The notes: generated from the sequence alone by a model not told the origin. Shown: positions 36,548-47,165, counted from the stretch's first letter. The stretch is DNA of 64,000 bases from Diphasiastrum complanatum (GCA_029204225.1 CM055108.1:11687782-11751781), one strand, 5' to 3'. Translations and numbers: made by a program.

Positions 36548-37313
36548 TGTTGAAAATTGTCACTTCTCACTTGTCATTTTTTATTGTAAATAAAGATCAA
36601 TGATGAGTAGAATAATGTTCATGATCTGATTTCACACATGTGGAGCCTATTCCCACATGTGAAAGAAAGTACTTTTCATACTTAAAAATATCTATTTTGA
36701 TTTTGTATCAATCAAGTTAAGTGTGAACATGATATGACTAGTTTTTAGTCAAGTTGACTAGTCACCTAGAAATTACCTTACCCTTGCATGTGCATGAGTA
36801 AATGCTCCCACATGGCAAGTGGATGTTCATACGTGTGTATAGAGTTCTAGAAGATAAGAGTTGACTATTTTTCTTAGATCCTATTTTGTAAAGAATATTC
36901 CTATATTCTAGGAGACTAGCTCTTTGAATTTTAGCCATATTCTAGAAGGTCAACTTTGGATAAGGATCAAGGATGGATCAAATGGATAGATCTGAGTGAT
37001 GTGGCACTCTTCACACATGTGAAGACCTGCTGGATTATACCAGACTTGTGGATGTACTTGATCCATAAAAGGATCATCATTTTGCTAATGAGATTGATGA
37101 GACTTTTGCATTCTACACTTTTGTGAGATTTCTAGTCATCAGAATTGTGATTTTATTGAATGATTGCTATCAAGAACCAAAGTACTTGTTGTTTCAGGTG
37201 CAGGCCATACAATGGACAGTACTCCACATGTGTGAGGCCTCTATCACTAGTTTATGAAGTTTTGATCCATTGCTCTTGCTTAAATCTAAGTGTAGTGAAT
37301 CTAGATCAACATC
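36548..37313 (+). repeat. 3' LTR of Copia A1 (right end missing)
   Basis: Begins TGTTGAAAATTGTC. Similarity to family A LTRs stops near 37313 (CTAGATCAACATCTATTG). Several palindromes have decayed from CACACGTGTG to CACACATGTG. Confidence 0.85.
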
Positions 37314-37655
37314 TATTGTATAGCTATATCAGCTTCTCTTCTATCTCACTCTCTCCTTCTCTGCGCTACATTTGCACAAACTTATATTCTATCTTTACAT
37401 CTTCTTCTAAGCTTTTCTTGTAAAACTAATAGTCGTGTTTTAGCACCTGATTAGTTACGATTATTTGATTCTATTGTACTTGCGGATTGCACTTGCGGCC
37501 GCCTTTGCAAGATCTGATTCGTCCCACATGGAGGTATCCAGGGATGAAGGAAAGTAAAGTTCATTTTCCAACAGGGGGTAGTGGTGGAAGGGGATTGGTG
37601 TTAGTAGGTAATGATACTGGAATGGTGGAAGTGATCTGGGTGGACGGGATCATGC
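37314..37655. other. Stretch with no assigned gene
   Basis: Pyrimidine-rich at the left (CTTCTCTTCTATCTCACTCTC), with a NotI-type GCGGCCGC at 37496-37503. A short plus frame (37487-37669) is not recognisable. On the minus strand one frame reads MWDESDLAKAAASAIRKYN but has no continuation that I can assign. Confidence 0.3.
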
Positions 37656-37937
37656 TTACTGAACCGTAATTGTAAACTCATCTGAGTATGTGGAATAGGC
37701 CGCTTGGACCAAACTCTCACTCTGCTGATCAGTGAAGCGGCTGAGATCAAAACCGATGTTTGTTAAAAGATCTTTAGCCAATATCAATATATCGGAGTAG
37801 TTCTTGATATGGATCTGTGATAAATCGTCCGAAAAGGGTTTGGGGACCTTCCGGCGATGCAGTGAGAGTGATGAGTCTTTGGAAGTCATGATGGCAATAA
37901 TTCTGGAGAGGTTGAAAATTCTGAAAATTTTCAGCAT
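37656..37937 (-). CDS. Small hypothetical protein behind a TATA box
   Basis: A 93-codon minus-strand frame with ATGs at 37937 and at 37889 (MTSKDSSLSL). The translation has no domain I recognise. CTATATATAGGCC at about 37988-38000 (minus strand reading) lies some 50 bp upstream of the first ATG, a good TATA box position. The frame could be a short gene, a first exon or a decayed fragment. Nothing around it shows a partner. Confidence 0.3.
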   Translation of the reverse strand: MLKIFRIFNLSRIIAIMTSKDSSLSLHRRKVPKPFSDDLSQIHIKNYSDILILAKDLLTNIGFDLSRFTDQQSESLVQAAYSTYSDEFTITVQ

Positions 37938-37987
37938 GAACTCTCTTGCAAAAATCTAGAATGAACTCGTGGAGGGAATGGGTGAGG

Positions 37988-38000
37988 CCTATATATAGAC
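37988..38000 (-). promoter_or_regulatory. Putative TATA box
   Basis: CTATATATAGGCC on the minus strand, about 50 bp before the ATG at 37937. Confidence 0.35.
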
Positions 38001-38143
38001 TTTTTTGAGCATGAATTCGTAACTTCACCCAATTATCGTCCTCAGTGTCCACAATTTCTCAGTGAGGTTTGCGTATTTTGAGGCACTATTCTGAGGGTCG
38101 GTCAGTTCCTGTTAGTGATTCTTTTGTACAAAAATGAGTGAAA

Positions 38144-38842
38144 ATGGCTGATTTGTTGGAATTGATTATGATGGTGAAGATGGCAGGTGAAGAATGCTTG
38201 ATGAGGGCTTTGTCAAATATTGCTGAGCATGGATGAGGCATACCATCTGATAAAGAATTCATGGCATTTTATGATAAAGAATTCATGGCATTTTAATCCC
38301 AGATGGGCTTCCCTCGTGCATTTCACTAATGATTCTTCTTCAGTAGGTGGTCATAATATTGATCATCCTGATCTGGAATGTGTGAGTGTTTAAATGTCCT
38401 TGCATTAGACTGTTCTTAACTGTTGAATGTATTTTTTTTTAACTTATTTTTTTTATTGCAGGATGCTCTCATAATTGATGACTTTGTTGCGAGACGAGGT
38501 GGTTACAGACAACATGCATCCTCGTTCCAGAGGGATAGTGGACCTGGTCACTATCTTAGGCATTTTCTAAAAAATGAGATCTATATTGCTCATTCAAAAC
38601 TGAGCCTAGTTGGGGAGCCTCTGATAATGGTAGTTAAAGCTTTATCATTTTATCTAGGAGGACGTAAATTATTAAGACGAATAAGATCATTTTCGTCAAA
38701 AGATCTTGTTTTGAACATTCTAGGTTTTACTGAAGGGAATGTTACTTTAAGGAGCTCCCATTATTCATTGTACTCTACTTATATGGAACTTAGTGGAAAT
38801 AAGGATAATCCACATCTATTAGATGCATACATATCTTCATGA
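38144..38842 (+). pseudogene. Two-exon gene remnant, unrecognised family
   Basis: A plus-strand frame starts MADLLELIMMVKMAGEECLM at 38144 and shifts near 38232. It then reads on through DEAYHLIKNSWHF, an in-frame 24-bp duplication of LIKNSWHF, and NPRWASLVHF to GHNIDHPDLEC at 38381. An 80-bp intron (38382-38461) begins GTGAGTG, has CTTAAC as a possible branch site and a long T-rich tract, and ends TTGCAG. Exon 2 (38462-38842) continues in phase 0 with DALIIDDFVARRGGYRQHAS and ends at TGA. The splice signals and matching phase support a real gene origin; the frameshift suggests decay. I do not recognise the family. Confidence 0.5.
38382..38461 (+). other. Predicted GT-AG intron
   Basis: 80 bp, donor GTGAGTG, acceptor TTTTTATTGCAG. 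Both flanking frames join in phase 0 without a stop. Confidence 0.55.
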
Positions 38843-39299
38843 CAATACAGCCATAGAAGCTGACACAAAAGCTGATGATGAATAGTGAACACTTTGTATT
38901 TTGTAGTAATACAATCAATACATTTACATTGAGTATTTCTCCTCTCTCTTGTTCCATGAATTTGCAAGCAATTTTGAACATGTCATGATTTGATGACAAT
39001 GATGACTGAGTATTGTGTGGACTTTGTTATATGTCGAATCTGAACTTTGTGGTAGAACCACAGAAACAATTGACATATGTAGTTTCGTTTTTCATTGGTT
39101 CCTCCATGTTGTGTATTTCGATGAAATGTTGCCCGTGCTTGCCAATGTGACTTCTCCATCCCGTGATGGCCAAACACTCAGGCTTCCATATGTGTTTGCA
39201 AAAAATGTTGTATGATCTCTAAGTATGTGCTACAAATGTCAAAACCATAATGTCAATCTTATGTTTGGATCTAAATATATATGGAAAATTAAAAGCATC
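38843..39299. other. Stretch with no assigned gene
   Basis: Probable 3' flank of the two-exon remnant, AT-rich, with AATACAATCAATACA-type sequence near 38908 that could serve as a polyadenylation region. Short frames on both strands are not recognisable. Confidence 0.3.
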
Positions 39300-40852
39300 T
39301 TGAAGAATTTATACTGACCATGAAATGAGTGATGTGATCTTCTCCCCATGCTTTTGATACTGCATCAACAAACTTGACACAAGTCCTTTGAACAACTTTC
39401 TTATCAATATTCGAGAATTTAACTTTTCTTAGAATAGCAATCATACTATCAAGCTTCTTCCATACATCAACTTTTAGTACTCTAGTTTTGCCGCTCTTCT
39501 CGAAGTCCCGAGTGGCGGCAATGATATCTGTCTAGACTAAGTGCTGAATATTAGAAGCCTTACCAGTATGATTTGATAGGAATCGACATGCTTTTGCTCC
39601 CCCTATGCTTGGCTTAGTTGGCATATTTCCAGTCTTTCTTGAAAGCTTTTCATCTTTTTGAATTTTGACGTCTCTTATGAAGTCCTGCATTTGAGGACAC
39701 ATCTTCTAATTGAGAGATAGCTTCCTTTGCGGATGATGCTGGCTTACTATTCCAAGCAAAATCTATATGAAGATAAATGATCTTTTCTAGTAATCTAACT
39801 TCTGCATGAAGAGTGCAAACATGCACATTTCTCAAGGGGATAGGTAGCACAAGCTTCCAATTTGGATCTGCATATTCTCTAGTAATTCATGTACTTCTAG
39901 TAACATCTTTTGCCATTTTCATGCAGTACAAACAAGGGTGTTTAGATGTAGCACCGTGAGAGACATTATACATGCATTTCAATGTTCGCAAATCACCTGC
40001 TAAGTGCTATTCAACATTCAAGTCTCCAACTCTAGGAACATTGAGAAGTCCTCCATCCATATGGTCCTTGATGATCCCAGGATAAGATGTCCTTGAGAAT
40101 ATCCATGATAATATATCATGATCCTCCTTCAGCACCTGTCCAAAGAATTAATCAAACTTTAGTATACAAAGAATTAATACTATTCAATGAATGTAATGTT
40201 ATAATAAGGCTAGTTATCCGAAACACTACCAACCACCATATATCATTTTCTGATTGGACACTGAATTTGAAATCTTCTTGGTCCTCTGTTTGTGATAGTG
40301 CACCATTCATGAGAGTTATACTAACCCTCTCCATCTTTTGCCCTTTACAATTTCTGACTCATCTAACTTAGGTACTATGATTGTTTCTTCGTTCACTTTT
40401 TCAAAGGTTATATCATAGAATGTGACAATGTATCTCAACAAGTAATTTAGATCAACAAATAAGTTGTTTGATGAATTATAGGATATTGATCTTCCATCAG
40501 TTTCATACACCTCCTCAATTTACCAAAATATGACTAAACTTGTTGAAATCTCTCACACTCCCTCTTCAACTAGTTTTGGCATAGTTTTAACCATACTACT
40601 TTGATCCAACTTTAGAATGATTTCCATCCTAAGTATAAATCTCCTTTCTAAGATTCTAAAGTAGTTTCCATAATTGATATAGAGAATAGTGTCCAGATTA
40701 GATGCTTCACTATTTCTTACATCAATTTTACACATCAAGATATAACTAGAACATGAAGAACCAAATAGAATGTGAATGAAATGATTTCTCCATGTTTCAA
40801 ACTTTGAACTCTCTGGAAAATTACAGCAACCAGACAATAAATATGAGTGATG
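39300..40852 (-). pseudogene. Decayed repeat-encoded protein with GDLR...HPCLYC...LHAEVRLLEK motifs (3' part)
   Basis: On the minus strand several frames link into one protein-like reading: GCCNFPESSKFETWRNHF near 40830, VDLNYLLRYIVTFYD near 40440, then LAGDLRTLKCMYNVSHGATS and HPCLYCMKMAKDV (about 40010-39900). After these come YADPNWKLVLPIPLRNVHVC, LHAEVRLLEKIIYLHI and VDVWKKLDSMIAILRKVKFS (about 39470-39410). Stops lie before LAGDLR, after VTRST and before TDIIAATRDF, with shifts between blocks. CATG/GTCAGT near 39320 could be a splice donor. The layout reminds me of uncharacterised transposon-borne proteins, but I cannot name the family. The 5' part continues at 47166-47527 beyond the Copia insertion. 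Confidence 0.5.
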
Positions 40853-41714
40853 TGTTGAAAATTGTCACTTCTCACTTGACATTGGTTCATGTAAATATTG
40901 ATCAAACATTAGAATATGTTGATGATATGATTTCACACGTGTGGAGCATGTTCCCATGTGTGAAAGGATGTACTTTTCATGTTTGTATATATCCAAATTG
41001 ATTTTGTATCATTCTAGTTAGTGTGAACATGAAATGACTAGTTTTTAGTCAAGTTGACTAGTCACCTACAAATTAGCTTTTCCTTGCATGTGCATGAGTA
41101 AATGCTCCCACATGGCAAGTGGATGTTCACATGTGTGTATAGAGTACTAGAAGATAAGAGTTGACCATTTTCCTTAGATCCTATTTTGTAGGGAATATTC
41201 CTATATTCTAGGAGACTAGCTTTTTGGATTTTAGTCATATTCTAGAAGGTCAACTATTGGATAAGGATCAAGGATGGATCAAATGGATAGATATGAGTGA
41301 TGTGGCACTCTTCACACGTGTGAAGGCCTGCTGGACTGTACCAGACTCATGGATGTACTTGATCCATAAAAGGATCATCATTTTGCTAAGAAAATTGATG
41401 AGACTTTTGCACTCTACACTTTTGTGAGATTTCTAGTCATTTGTCTTGTGATTTTTATGCATGATTGCTATCTAGTATCATTGTACTTGTTGTTTCAGGT
41501 GCAGGCCGTACAGTGGACAGTACTCCACACGTGTGAAGCCGCTCTCACTAAAAAATGATGTGTTGATCCATTGCTCTTGCTTAAATCCAAGTGTAGTGAA
41601 TCTAGATCAAGATCTAATGTGTAGAACTTGATAGATTCATTGATTAAGCAACCAATAACTCTCTATGATTGTAAAGTACAATCATTATTGTCCTAAAAAC
41701 TGTAAAATTTATCA
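40853..41714 (+). repeat. 5' LTR of Copia A2 (862 bp)
   Basis: TG...CA ends, followed at once by the primer site. Contains CACACGTGTG at 40934-40943 and 41526-41535, TTCACACGTGTGAA at 41311-41324, and two related CACATGTGTG/CATGTGTG sites. TGACTAG...ACTAGTCA forms a short inverted repeat near 41030-41065. Confidence 0.97.
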
Positions 41715-41726
41715 TGGTATCAGAGC
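41715..41726 (+). other. Primer-binding site of Copia A2
   Basis: TGGTATCAGAGC, complementary to the 3' end of initiator tRNA-Met. Confidence 0.95.
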
Positions 41727-42309
41727 TAAGTAAGAGAGTGATCATTGAATCATAAATCTTGTAAAGATCATTGGCAAAATTTGTTTTTTGGCCAATACTA
41801 GTGAGGGCGAGTTCTTCTAGAGTGATAGCTTGTAATCATTTGGATCAAAACGACTTGGAGGCTGTGTATGTACTTTTCACACGTGTGAAACCGTACAGCA
41901 ACTTTCAATTCAAGTTACTTTGTGTTTTTTGGTCCCAAAATCACAATACTAGTTCATTTTTGGTGCTTTTTGAAGCATAGTATTGATCTAGATTCATTCT
42001 AACTAATGCCTATGACCAAATAGTGTTTTGGATCATTGAAGCATTTCTTTTTAGAGTCTAAGATCAGATCTAAGAGGCTGATTTGTTCAGATCCTTAGTT
42101 GAAGTGAAATCTCTAAGAAAAGTGTAAAGCAATTTTTTTTGTGAGAGTGAAAGCTAGAAATTTTTGGTAAGATCTTTGAGTATCATTCAAGCTTGTGTGT
42201 TAGTTTGATAGAGACAAGCCTATAGGCATTCTAGTAAGCTTTAGGCCACTTCATAGATCTTTTAAAATTCAAAAATCTTTGTGATTTTTAAAAGAGCATT
42301 CATTCTAAA
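41727..42309 (+). other. Untranslated leader of Copia A2
   Basis: 583 bp between primer site and gag ATG, with no gene. Carries another TTCACACGTGTGAA at 41876-41889. The same leader is found in A1 (32136-32716) and in the hybrid element (54207-54789). Confidence 0.8.
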
Positions 42310-45300
42310 ATGTCATCCATGGGTGGATATTTGATGGAATCAAGTGAGAGACTCACTTCCACAAATTATTCCATTTGGAAAGTGAGAATGGAATCACTCC
42401 TAGTGATCCATGATCTATATGACATAGTTCAAGGAGTAGAGGAAGAGCCTCAAACTCCCCAAGAACAAGCCAAATACAAGAAGAGAGCAAGATTAGCTCT
42501 ACATTGCATAAAGTTAAATGTATGCAATGACCTCTTGAAAGAGGTGTCTTCTTGTACCTCATCCAAAGAGGCTTGGGATTCATTAAAGAGCATTTATGAA
42601 TCCAACAATACTTCAAGAATCCTCATGCTAAGAAATCAAGTTTTCCAAAGCATGAAAGGAAGTGGAGAGAGTGGACAAGAGTATGTTCTTAGGATCAAAT
42701 CTCTTAACAAGGAGTTAAGTGCAATAGGAGAGAAGATCCAAGATCAAGAACTAGTACAAATCATTTTGAATGGTCTAAGTGATGAGTTTACCAACTTAGT
42801 CCAATCATTTGCCATTCAAGACTCTCTTCCATCCATTGAAAAGTTGCACAATGTTCTTGTGGCCGAGGAGAGTAGGCTTCTACACCTCAAGACAAGAATG
42901 GATAGCATGTCACTTAATGGAGGAGAGGAGAAAGCTAACTTTACATCTAAAGGCAAGAAAAAGCAAAATCCATCCAAGAAAAATCAAGGCAAGGAGGCCG
43001 AGATGAAGAATGGAGGATCTACCTCCAAAGGCAAAGTGAAGAACAAGGCAAAACTAAAGTGTTTCTTTTGTGGAAAGAAAGGACACTTTGCCTCAGAATG
43101 CTACTTGAAGAAGAATCAACAAGCCAAAGGAGATCAAGGGAACATTGCTCAAGAGGAAGAATATGAGGATGGATTCAACACATCCTTAATGGTTGCATCT
43201 ACACCAACTTCAAGTCAAGACACATGGTGGATAGATAGTGGGGCTAGTTCCCACATGTCCTTTAACAAGCATTATTTTTCTACTCTTCTATCTTGTAATG
43301 ACTCTAAGAAGTCAATATACACTGCTAGTGATCAAGCATGCAAGATAGATGGCATAGGATCTATACCTCTTTGTTTAGGCACATCTAAAAGGATAGATCT
43401 AGATAATGTTTTGTATGTTCCTACCATTTCAAGAAACTTGCTTAGTGTAGGACAATTAATGGACAATGGACTAGATGTACATTTCAAGAATGGAGTTTGT
43501 TCCATCTTGAAAAATGATAAGTGCATAGCTAGTGGCATTAAGCAAGGGAGACTTTTCAAGTTGGATGCTAATGTTGCAAGTGAAAGTGTGAACTTGGCTA
43601 GGGAGGAGCTAACTCAAGTGGAGCTTTGGCATAAGAGATTAGGCCATCCTAATCTTCAATCTATGGAGTCAATGGCAAGCAAGGAACTAGCTCTCGGCCT
43701 ACCAAGAGCTTTCAAGAAGTGTGGAAAAATGTGTGAGGCATGTGGCCTTGCAAAGTCACACAAATCTTCTTACAAGAAATCTTCATCAAGATCTCTCTCT
43801 CCCTTGGATCTCATACATTCTGATGTACATAGTTTTTCACATGCAAGTAATGGAGGTGCCTTGATGTATGTAACTTTTATAGATGATTGTACTAGATTCA
43901 CATGGATTGAGTTACTATCAAAGAAAAATCTTGTTTATGAAGCTTTCATTAAGTTCAAGTCTCTAGTAGAGAAACAACTTAGTACTTCTATCAAAGCACT
44001 AAGATGTGATAATGGAGGAGAGTACACCTCCAATAAAATGAAAGACTTTTGTGAGATCAATGGTATTAAGTTACAATACACTTGTTCCTACACCCCTCAA
44101 CAAAATGGGGTGGCCGAGAGGAAAAATAGGAGTCTATGTGAGTGTGCAAAGTCCTTGAGGCTTGATGCATCACTTCCCATCTCATTTTGGGGAGAAGCCA
44201 TAACATGTGCTAATTATTTATGTAATAGACTTCCTAGTAGTGCTATAGATGGGATCTCACCTTATCAAGCCTTGTTTGATAAGAAACCCAATGTAAAATA
44301 TTTTAAGATCTTTGGATGTACTTGTTATGTACACATTCCTTTGGAGACTAGAAGGAAAGAAGATGCTACCTCCTTCAAAGGAATCTTTGTTGGCTATGGA
44401 GAAAATAGCAAGGGATATAGGATATATGATCCTACATCCAAGAAAGTAAAGGTAAGCAAGGATGTACTTTTTGATGAGTCACAATTTGCTAAGAGCTTGT
44501 CAAATGGATCTAACCCATTGTGCATTGAAGATCTTGACAAATCCGAGGAGGATCTTGACAAACCCGAGGAGGATCATGACAAACCCGAGGATGGAGATTT
44601 GGATCCAAGTCAAAAGGGGCCAAGAAGATCATCAAGGAGCAAGGCCGAGCCCTCAAGGCTTACCTATGTGGACAAGGGAAAGCAAAAGGAAGGCTCTACA
44701 TCTTCTACCTCTTACTCTTTTTTAGCTACATTGATTGAAGAACCATCATCTTTTGAAGAAGCATGTAAATCTAAAGTTTGGAGAGATGCAATGCAAGTAG
44801 AGTATGATGCATTAGAAGAAAATCATACTTGGAATCTTGTAAATCTTCCAAGAGGAAAGAAACCACTTGCATGTAAGTGGATTTATAGAATTAAGTACAA
44901 TCAAGATGGATCTATTAGTAAATACAAAGCTAGGCTTGTTGCTAAGGGATTTCTTCAAATAAAAGGATTGGATTATGAAGAAACATTTGCACCTGTAGCT
45001 AAGCTTGTAACTATTAGATTAATCATTTGCATTGCTACTTTGTTCAAATGGGATCTCTACCAAATGGATGTGACAAATGCCTTCTTGAATGGCTTCTTAG
45101 AAGAGGAAATCTACATGATGCAACCCGAGGGCTTCATCAAGATTGGTGAGGAGCAAAAGGTGTGCTACTTAAGGAAGAGCCTATATGGCTTGAAGCAAGC
45201 ACCTAGAGCTTGGTACTCTAGGTTGCATGATTTTCTCTATTCCCTTGGCTTTGTACTAAGTGCTTATGAACCTTCTTTATATTTCAAATGTAATGAAGGA

Positions 45301-46290
45301 AAGATCATCATTTTGGTTCTTTATGTTGATGACATCATTATGACAGGAAATGATGATGATGGCATAGGCAAAGTAAAAGTTGACTTATCTAGTGAGTTCA
45401 AGATGGTAGATCTAGGCTTCCTAAAGTTTATACTTGGGATAGAAGTGTCTAGAAGTAGCAATTGTACTTTCATAAGTCAATCTAAGTATGCTACTTCCAT
45501 TCTTGAAAGATTTGGTATGAAAGATTGTAAGGGGATTGACACCCCTATGGAGCATGTTGTGAAAGCAACTAATGAAGGTGATGAAGCATCCTTTGAGGAC
45601 ATCACTCTCTTTAGGAAGCTTATAGGCTCTCTAATCTATTTAACCATCACTAGACCTGACTTAAGTTTTTGTGTAAGCAAGTTGAGTCAAAGTATGCAGG
45701 CTCCTTTAATTCATCATTGGAAAAGTGCCAAGAGAGTACTTAGATATGTTTCTAGTACTAGATTTTTTGGTATACTTTATGAAGGATCTAACTTGCACTT
45801 GAGAGCCTACTCGGATTCAGATTTTGCAGGTGACAAGATGGATAGGAAGTCCATTAGTGCATTTGCAACATTTCTTTGTGGAGGAGTGATATCTTGGCTT
45901 TCCAAAAAGCAAGATACAATCTCACTATCTTCTTGTGAAGCCGAGTACAAGGCATTGACTTCAACAACCAAAGAGCTCTTATGGCTAAGAAGACTCTTGA
46001 TGGAACTACATGTGCTAGAGGCCGAGGAGATCCCTTACATATTTTGTGACAATCAAGCTTCTCAACAAATTGCTTCAAATCCTATCTTCCATGCTAGAAC
46101 AAAGCATATTGAGATAGCTCACCACTTTGTGAGGGAGAAGGTACAATCCAAGGAAGTGCAACTACATCATGTACCATCATCCGAATGCATAGCTGATATC
46201 TTAACCAAACCATTGTCCAAAGATCCATTTTTTAAGTTAAGATATGCTCTTGGAATTGTAGATAGATGTACACTAGATTTGCCAAGTTAG
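42310..46290 (+). CDS. gag-pol: Copia gag-pol polyprotein, intact, 1326 aa
   Basis: Gag occupies about residues 1-230 (MSSMGGYLMESSERL, NYSIWKVRMESLLVIHD). The CCHC knuckle CFFCGKKGHFASEC is 251-264. Protease has WWIDSGASSHM with D309. Integrase has its zinc module at H441, H446, C475 and C478 and the catalytic triad D505, D567 and E603, with exactly 35 residues between the last two. RT carries YQMDVTNAFLNG (D920), SLYGLKQAPRAWY and LYVDDI (D1007, D1008). RNase H has AYSDSDFAGDKMDRKS (D1171), SSCEAEYKAL and DNQASQQIA, then ADILTKPLSK. The length is normal for Copia, with integrase before RT. The start matches the other copies, and no stop or shift is present. It acts in cytoplasmic particles to make and integrate a DNA copy. 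Confidence 0.96.
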   Translation: MSSMGGYLMESSERLTSTNYSIWKVRMESLLVIHDLYDIVQGVEEEPQTPQEQAKYKKRARLALHCIKLNVCNDLLKEVSSCTSSKEAWDSLKSIYESNNTSRILMLRNQVFQSMKGSGESGQEYVLRIKSLNKELSAIGEKIQDQELVQIILNGLSDEFTNLVQSFAIQDSLPSIEKLHNVLVAEESRLLHLKTRMDSMSLNGGEEKANFTSKGKKKQNPSKKNQGKEAEMKNGGSTSKGKVKNKAKLKCFFCGKKGHFASECYLKKNQQAKGDQGNIAQEEEYEDGFNTSLMVASTPTSSQDTWWIDSGASSHMSFNKHYFSTLLSCNDSKKSIYTASDQACKIDGIGSIPLCLGTSKRIDLDNVLYVPTISRNLLSVGQLMDNGLDVHFKNGVCSILKNDKCIASGIKQGRLFKLDANVASESVNLAREELTQVELWHKRLGHPNLQSMESMASKELALGLPRAFKKCGKMCEACGLAKSHKSSYKKSSSRSLSPLDLIHSDVHSFSHASNGGALMYVTFIDDCTRFTWIELLSKKNLVYEAFIKFKSLVEKQLSTSIKALRCDNGGEYTSNKMKDFCEINGIKLQYTCSYTPQQNGVAERKNRSLCECAKSLRLDASLPISFWGEAITCANYLCNRLPSSAIDGISPYQALFDKKPNVKYFKIFGCTCYVHIPLETRRKEDATSFKGIFVGYGENSKGYRIYDPTSKKVKVSKDVLFDESQFAKSLSNGSNPLCIEDLDKSEEDLDKPEEDHDKPEDGDLDPSQKGPRRSSRSKAEPSRLTYVDKGKQKEGSTSSTSYSFLATLIEEPSSFEEACKSKVWRDAMQVEYDALEENHTWNLVNLPRGKKPLACKWIYRIKYNQDGSISKYKARLVAKGFLQIKGLDYEETFAPVAKLVTIRLIICIATLFKWDLYQMDVTNAFLNGFLEEEIYMMQPEGFIKIGEEQKVCYLRKSLYGLKQAPRAWYSRLHDFLYSLGFVLSAYEPSLYFKCNEGKIIILVLYVDDIIMTGNDDDGIGKVKVDLSSEFKMVDLGFLKFILGIEVSRSSNCTFISQSKYATSILERFGMKDCKGIDTPMEHVVKATNEGDEASFEDITLFRKLIGSLIYLTITRPDLSFCVSKLSQSMQAPLIHHWKSAKRVLRYVSSTRFFGILYEGSNLHLRAYSDSDFAGDKMDRKSISAFATFLCGGVISWLSKKQDTISLSSCEAEYKALTSTTKELLWLRRLLMELHVLEAEEIPYIFCDNQASQQIASNPIFHARTKHIEIAHHFVREKVQSKEVQLHHVPSSECIADILTKPLSKDPFFKLRYALGIVDRCTLDLPS

Positions 46291-46303
46291 AAGTGAGGAG
46301 GAG
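46291..46303 (+). other. Polypurine tract of Copia A2
   Basis: AAGTGAGGAGGAG between the stop codon and the 3' LTR, where plus-strand DNA synthesis starts. Confidence 0.88.
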
Positions 46304-47165
46304 TGTTGAAAATTGTCACTTCTCACTTGACATTGGTTCATGTAAATATTGATCAAACATTAGAATATGTTGATGATATGATTTCACACGTGTGGAGCAT
46401 GTTCCCATGTGTGAAAGGATGTACTTTTCATGTTTGTATATATCCAAATTGATTTTGTATCATTCTAGTTAGTGTGAACATGAAATGACTAGTTTTTAGT
46501 CAAGTTGACTAGTCACCTACAAATTAGCTTTTCCTTGCATGTGCATGAGTAAATGCTCCCACATGGCAAGTGGATGTTCACATGTGTGTATAGAGTACTA
46601 GAAGATAAGAGTTGACCATTTTCCTTAGATCCTATTTTGTAGGGAATATTCCTATATTCTAGGAGACTAGCTTTTTGGATTTTAGTCATATTCTAGAAGG
46701 TCAACTATTGGATAAGGATCAAGGATGGATCAAATGGATAGATATGAGTGATGTGGCACTCTTCACACGTGTGAAGGCCTGCTGGACTGTACCAGACTCA
46801 TGGATGTACTTGATCCATAAAAGGATCATCATTTTGCTAAGAAAATTGATGAGACTTTTGCACTCTACACTTTTGTGAGATTTCTAGTCATTTGTCTTGT
46901 GATTTTTATGCATGATTGCTATCTAGTATCATTGTACTTGTTGTTTCAGGTGCAGGCCGTACAGTGGACAGTACTCCACACGTGTGAAGCCGCTCTCACT
47001 AAAAAATGATGTGTTGATCCATTGCTCTTGCTTAAATCCAAGTGTAGTGAATCTAGATCAAGATCTAATGTGTAGAACTTGATAGATTCATTGATTAAGC
47101 AACCAATAACTCTCTATGATTGTAAAGTACAATCATTATTGTCCTAAAAACTGTAAAATTTATCA
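46304..47165 (+). repeat. 3' LTR of Copia A2 (862 bp)
   Basis: Same length and apparently same sequence as the 5' LTR. A 67-codon chance frame inside it is identical in both. Followed by TGATG. Confidence 0.97.

Larger units (their letters stand above)
31349..37313 (+). mobile_element. Ty1/Copia element, family A, decayed and truncated (copy A1)
   Basis: The 5' LTR (31349-32123) lacks about the first 90 bp. Primer-binding site TGGTATCAGAGC is at 32124-32135. The internal region carries a decayed gag-pol. The 3' LTR begins TGTTGAAAATTG at 36548 after the AAGTGAGGAGGAG polypurine tract and is cut near 37313, short of its CA end. No target duplication can be assigned. Confidence 0.9.
40853..47165 (+). 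mobile_element. Complete Ty1/Copia element, family A (copy A2)
   Basis: 6313 bp. Both LTRs are 862 bp, start TGTTGAAAATTG and end TTATCA, and look identical over all lines compared. The primer-binding site, polypurine tract and uninterrupted gag-pol are present. TGATG flanks both ends as a perfect 5-bp target duplication. These are the features of a recent insertion that is probably still able to move. It sits inside a minus-strand reading frame, which is open again when the element and one TSD copy are removed. Confidence 0.97.

Noticed and set aside
41224-41427. 67-codon frame repeated at 46675 and 53704
   Set aside because: It lies in the family A LTR and is repeated only because the LTR is.
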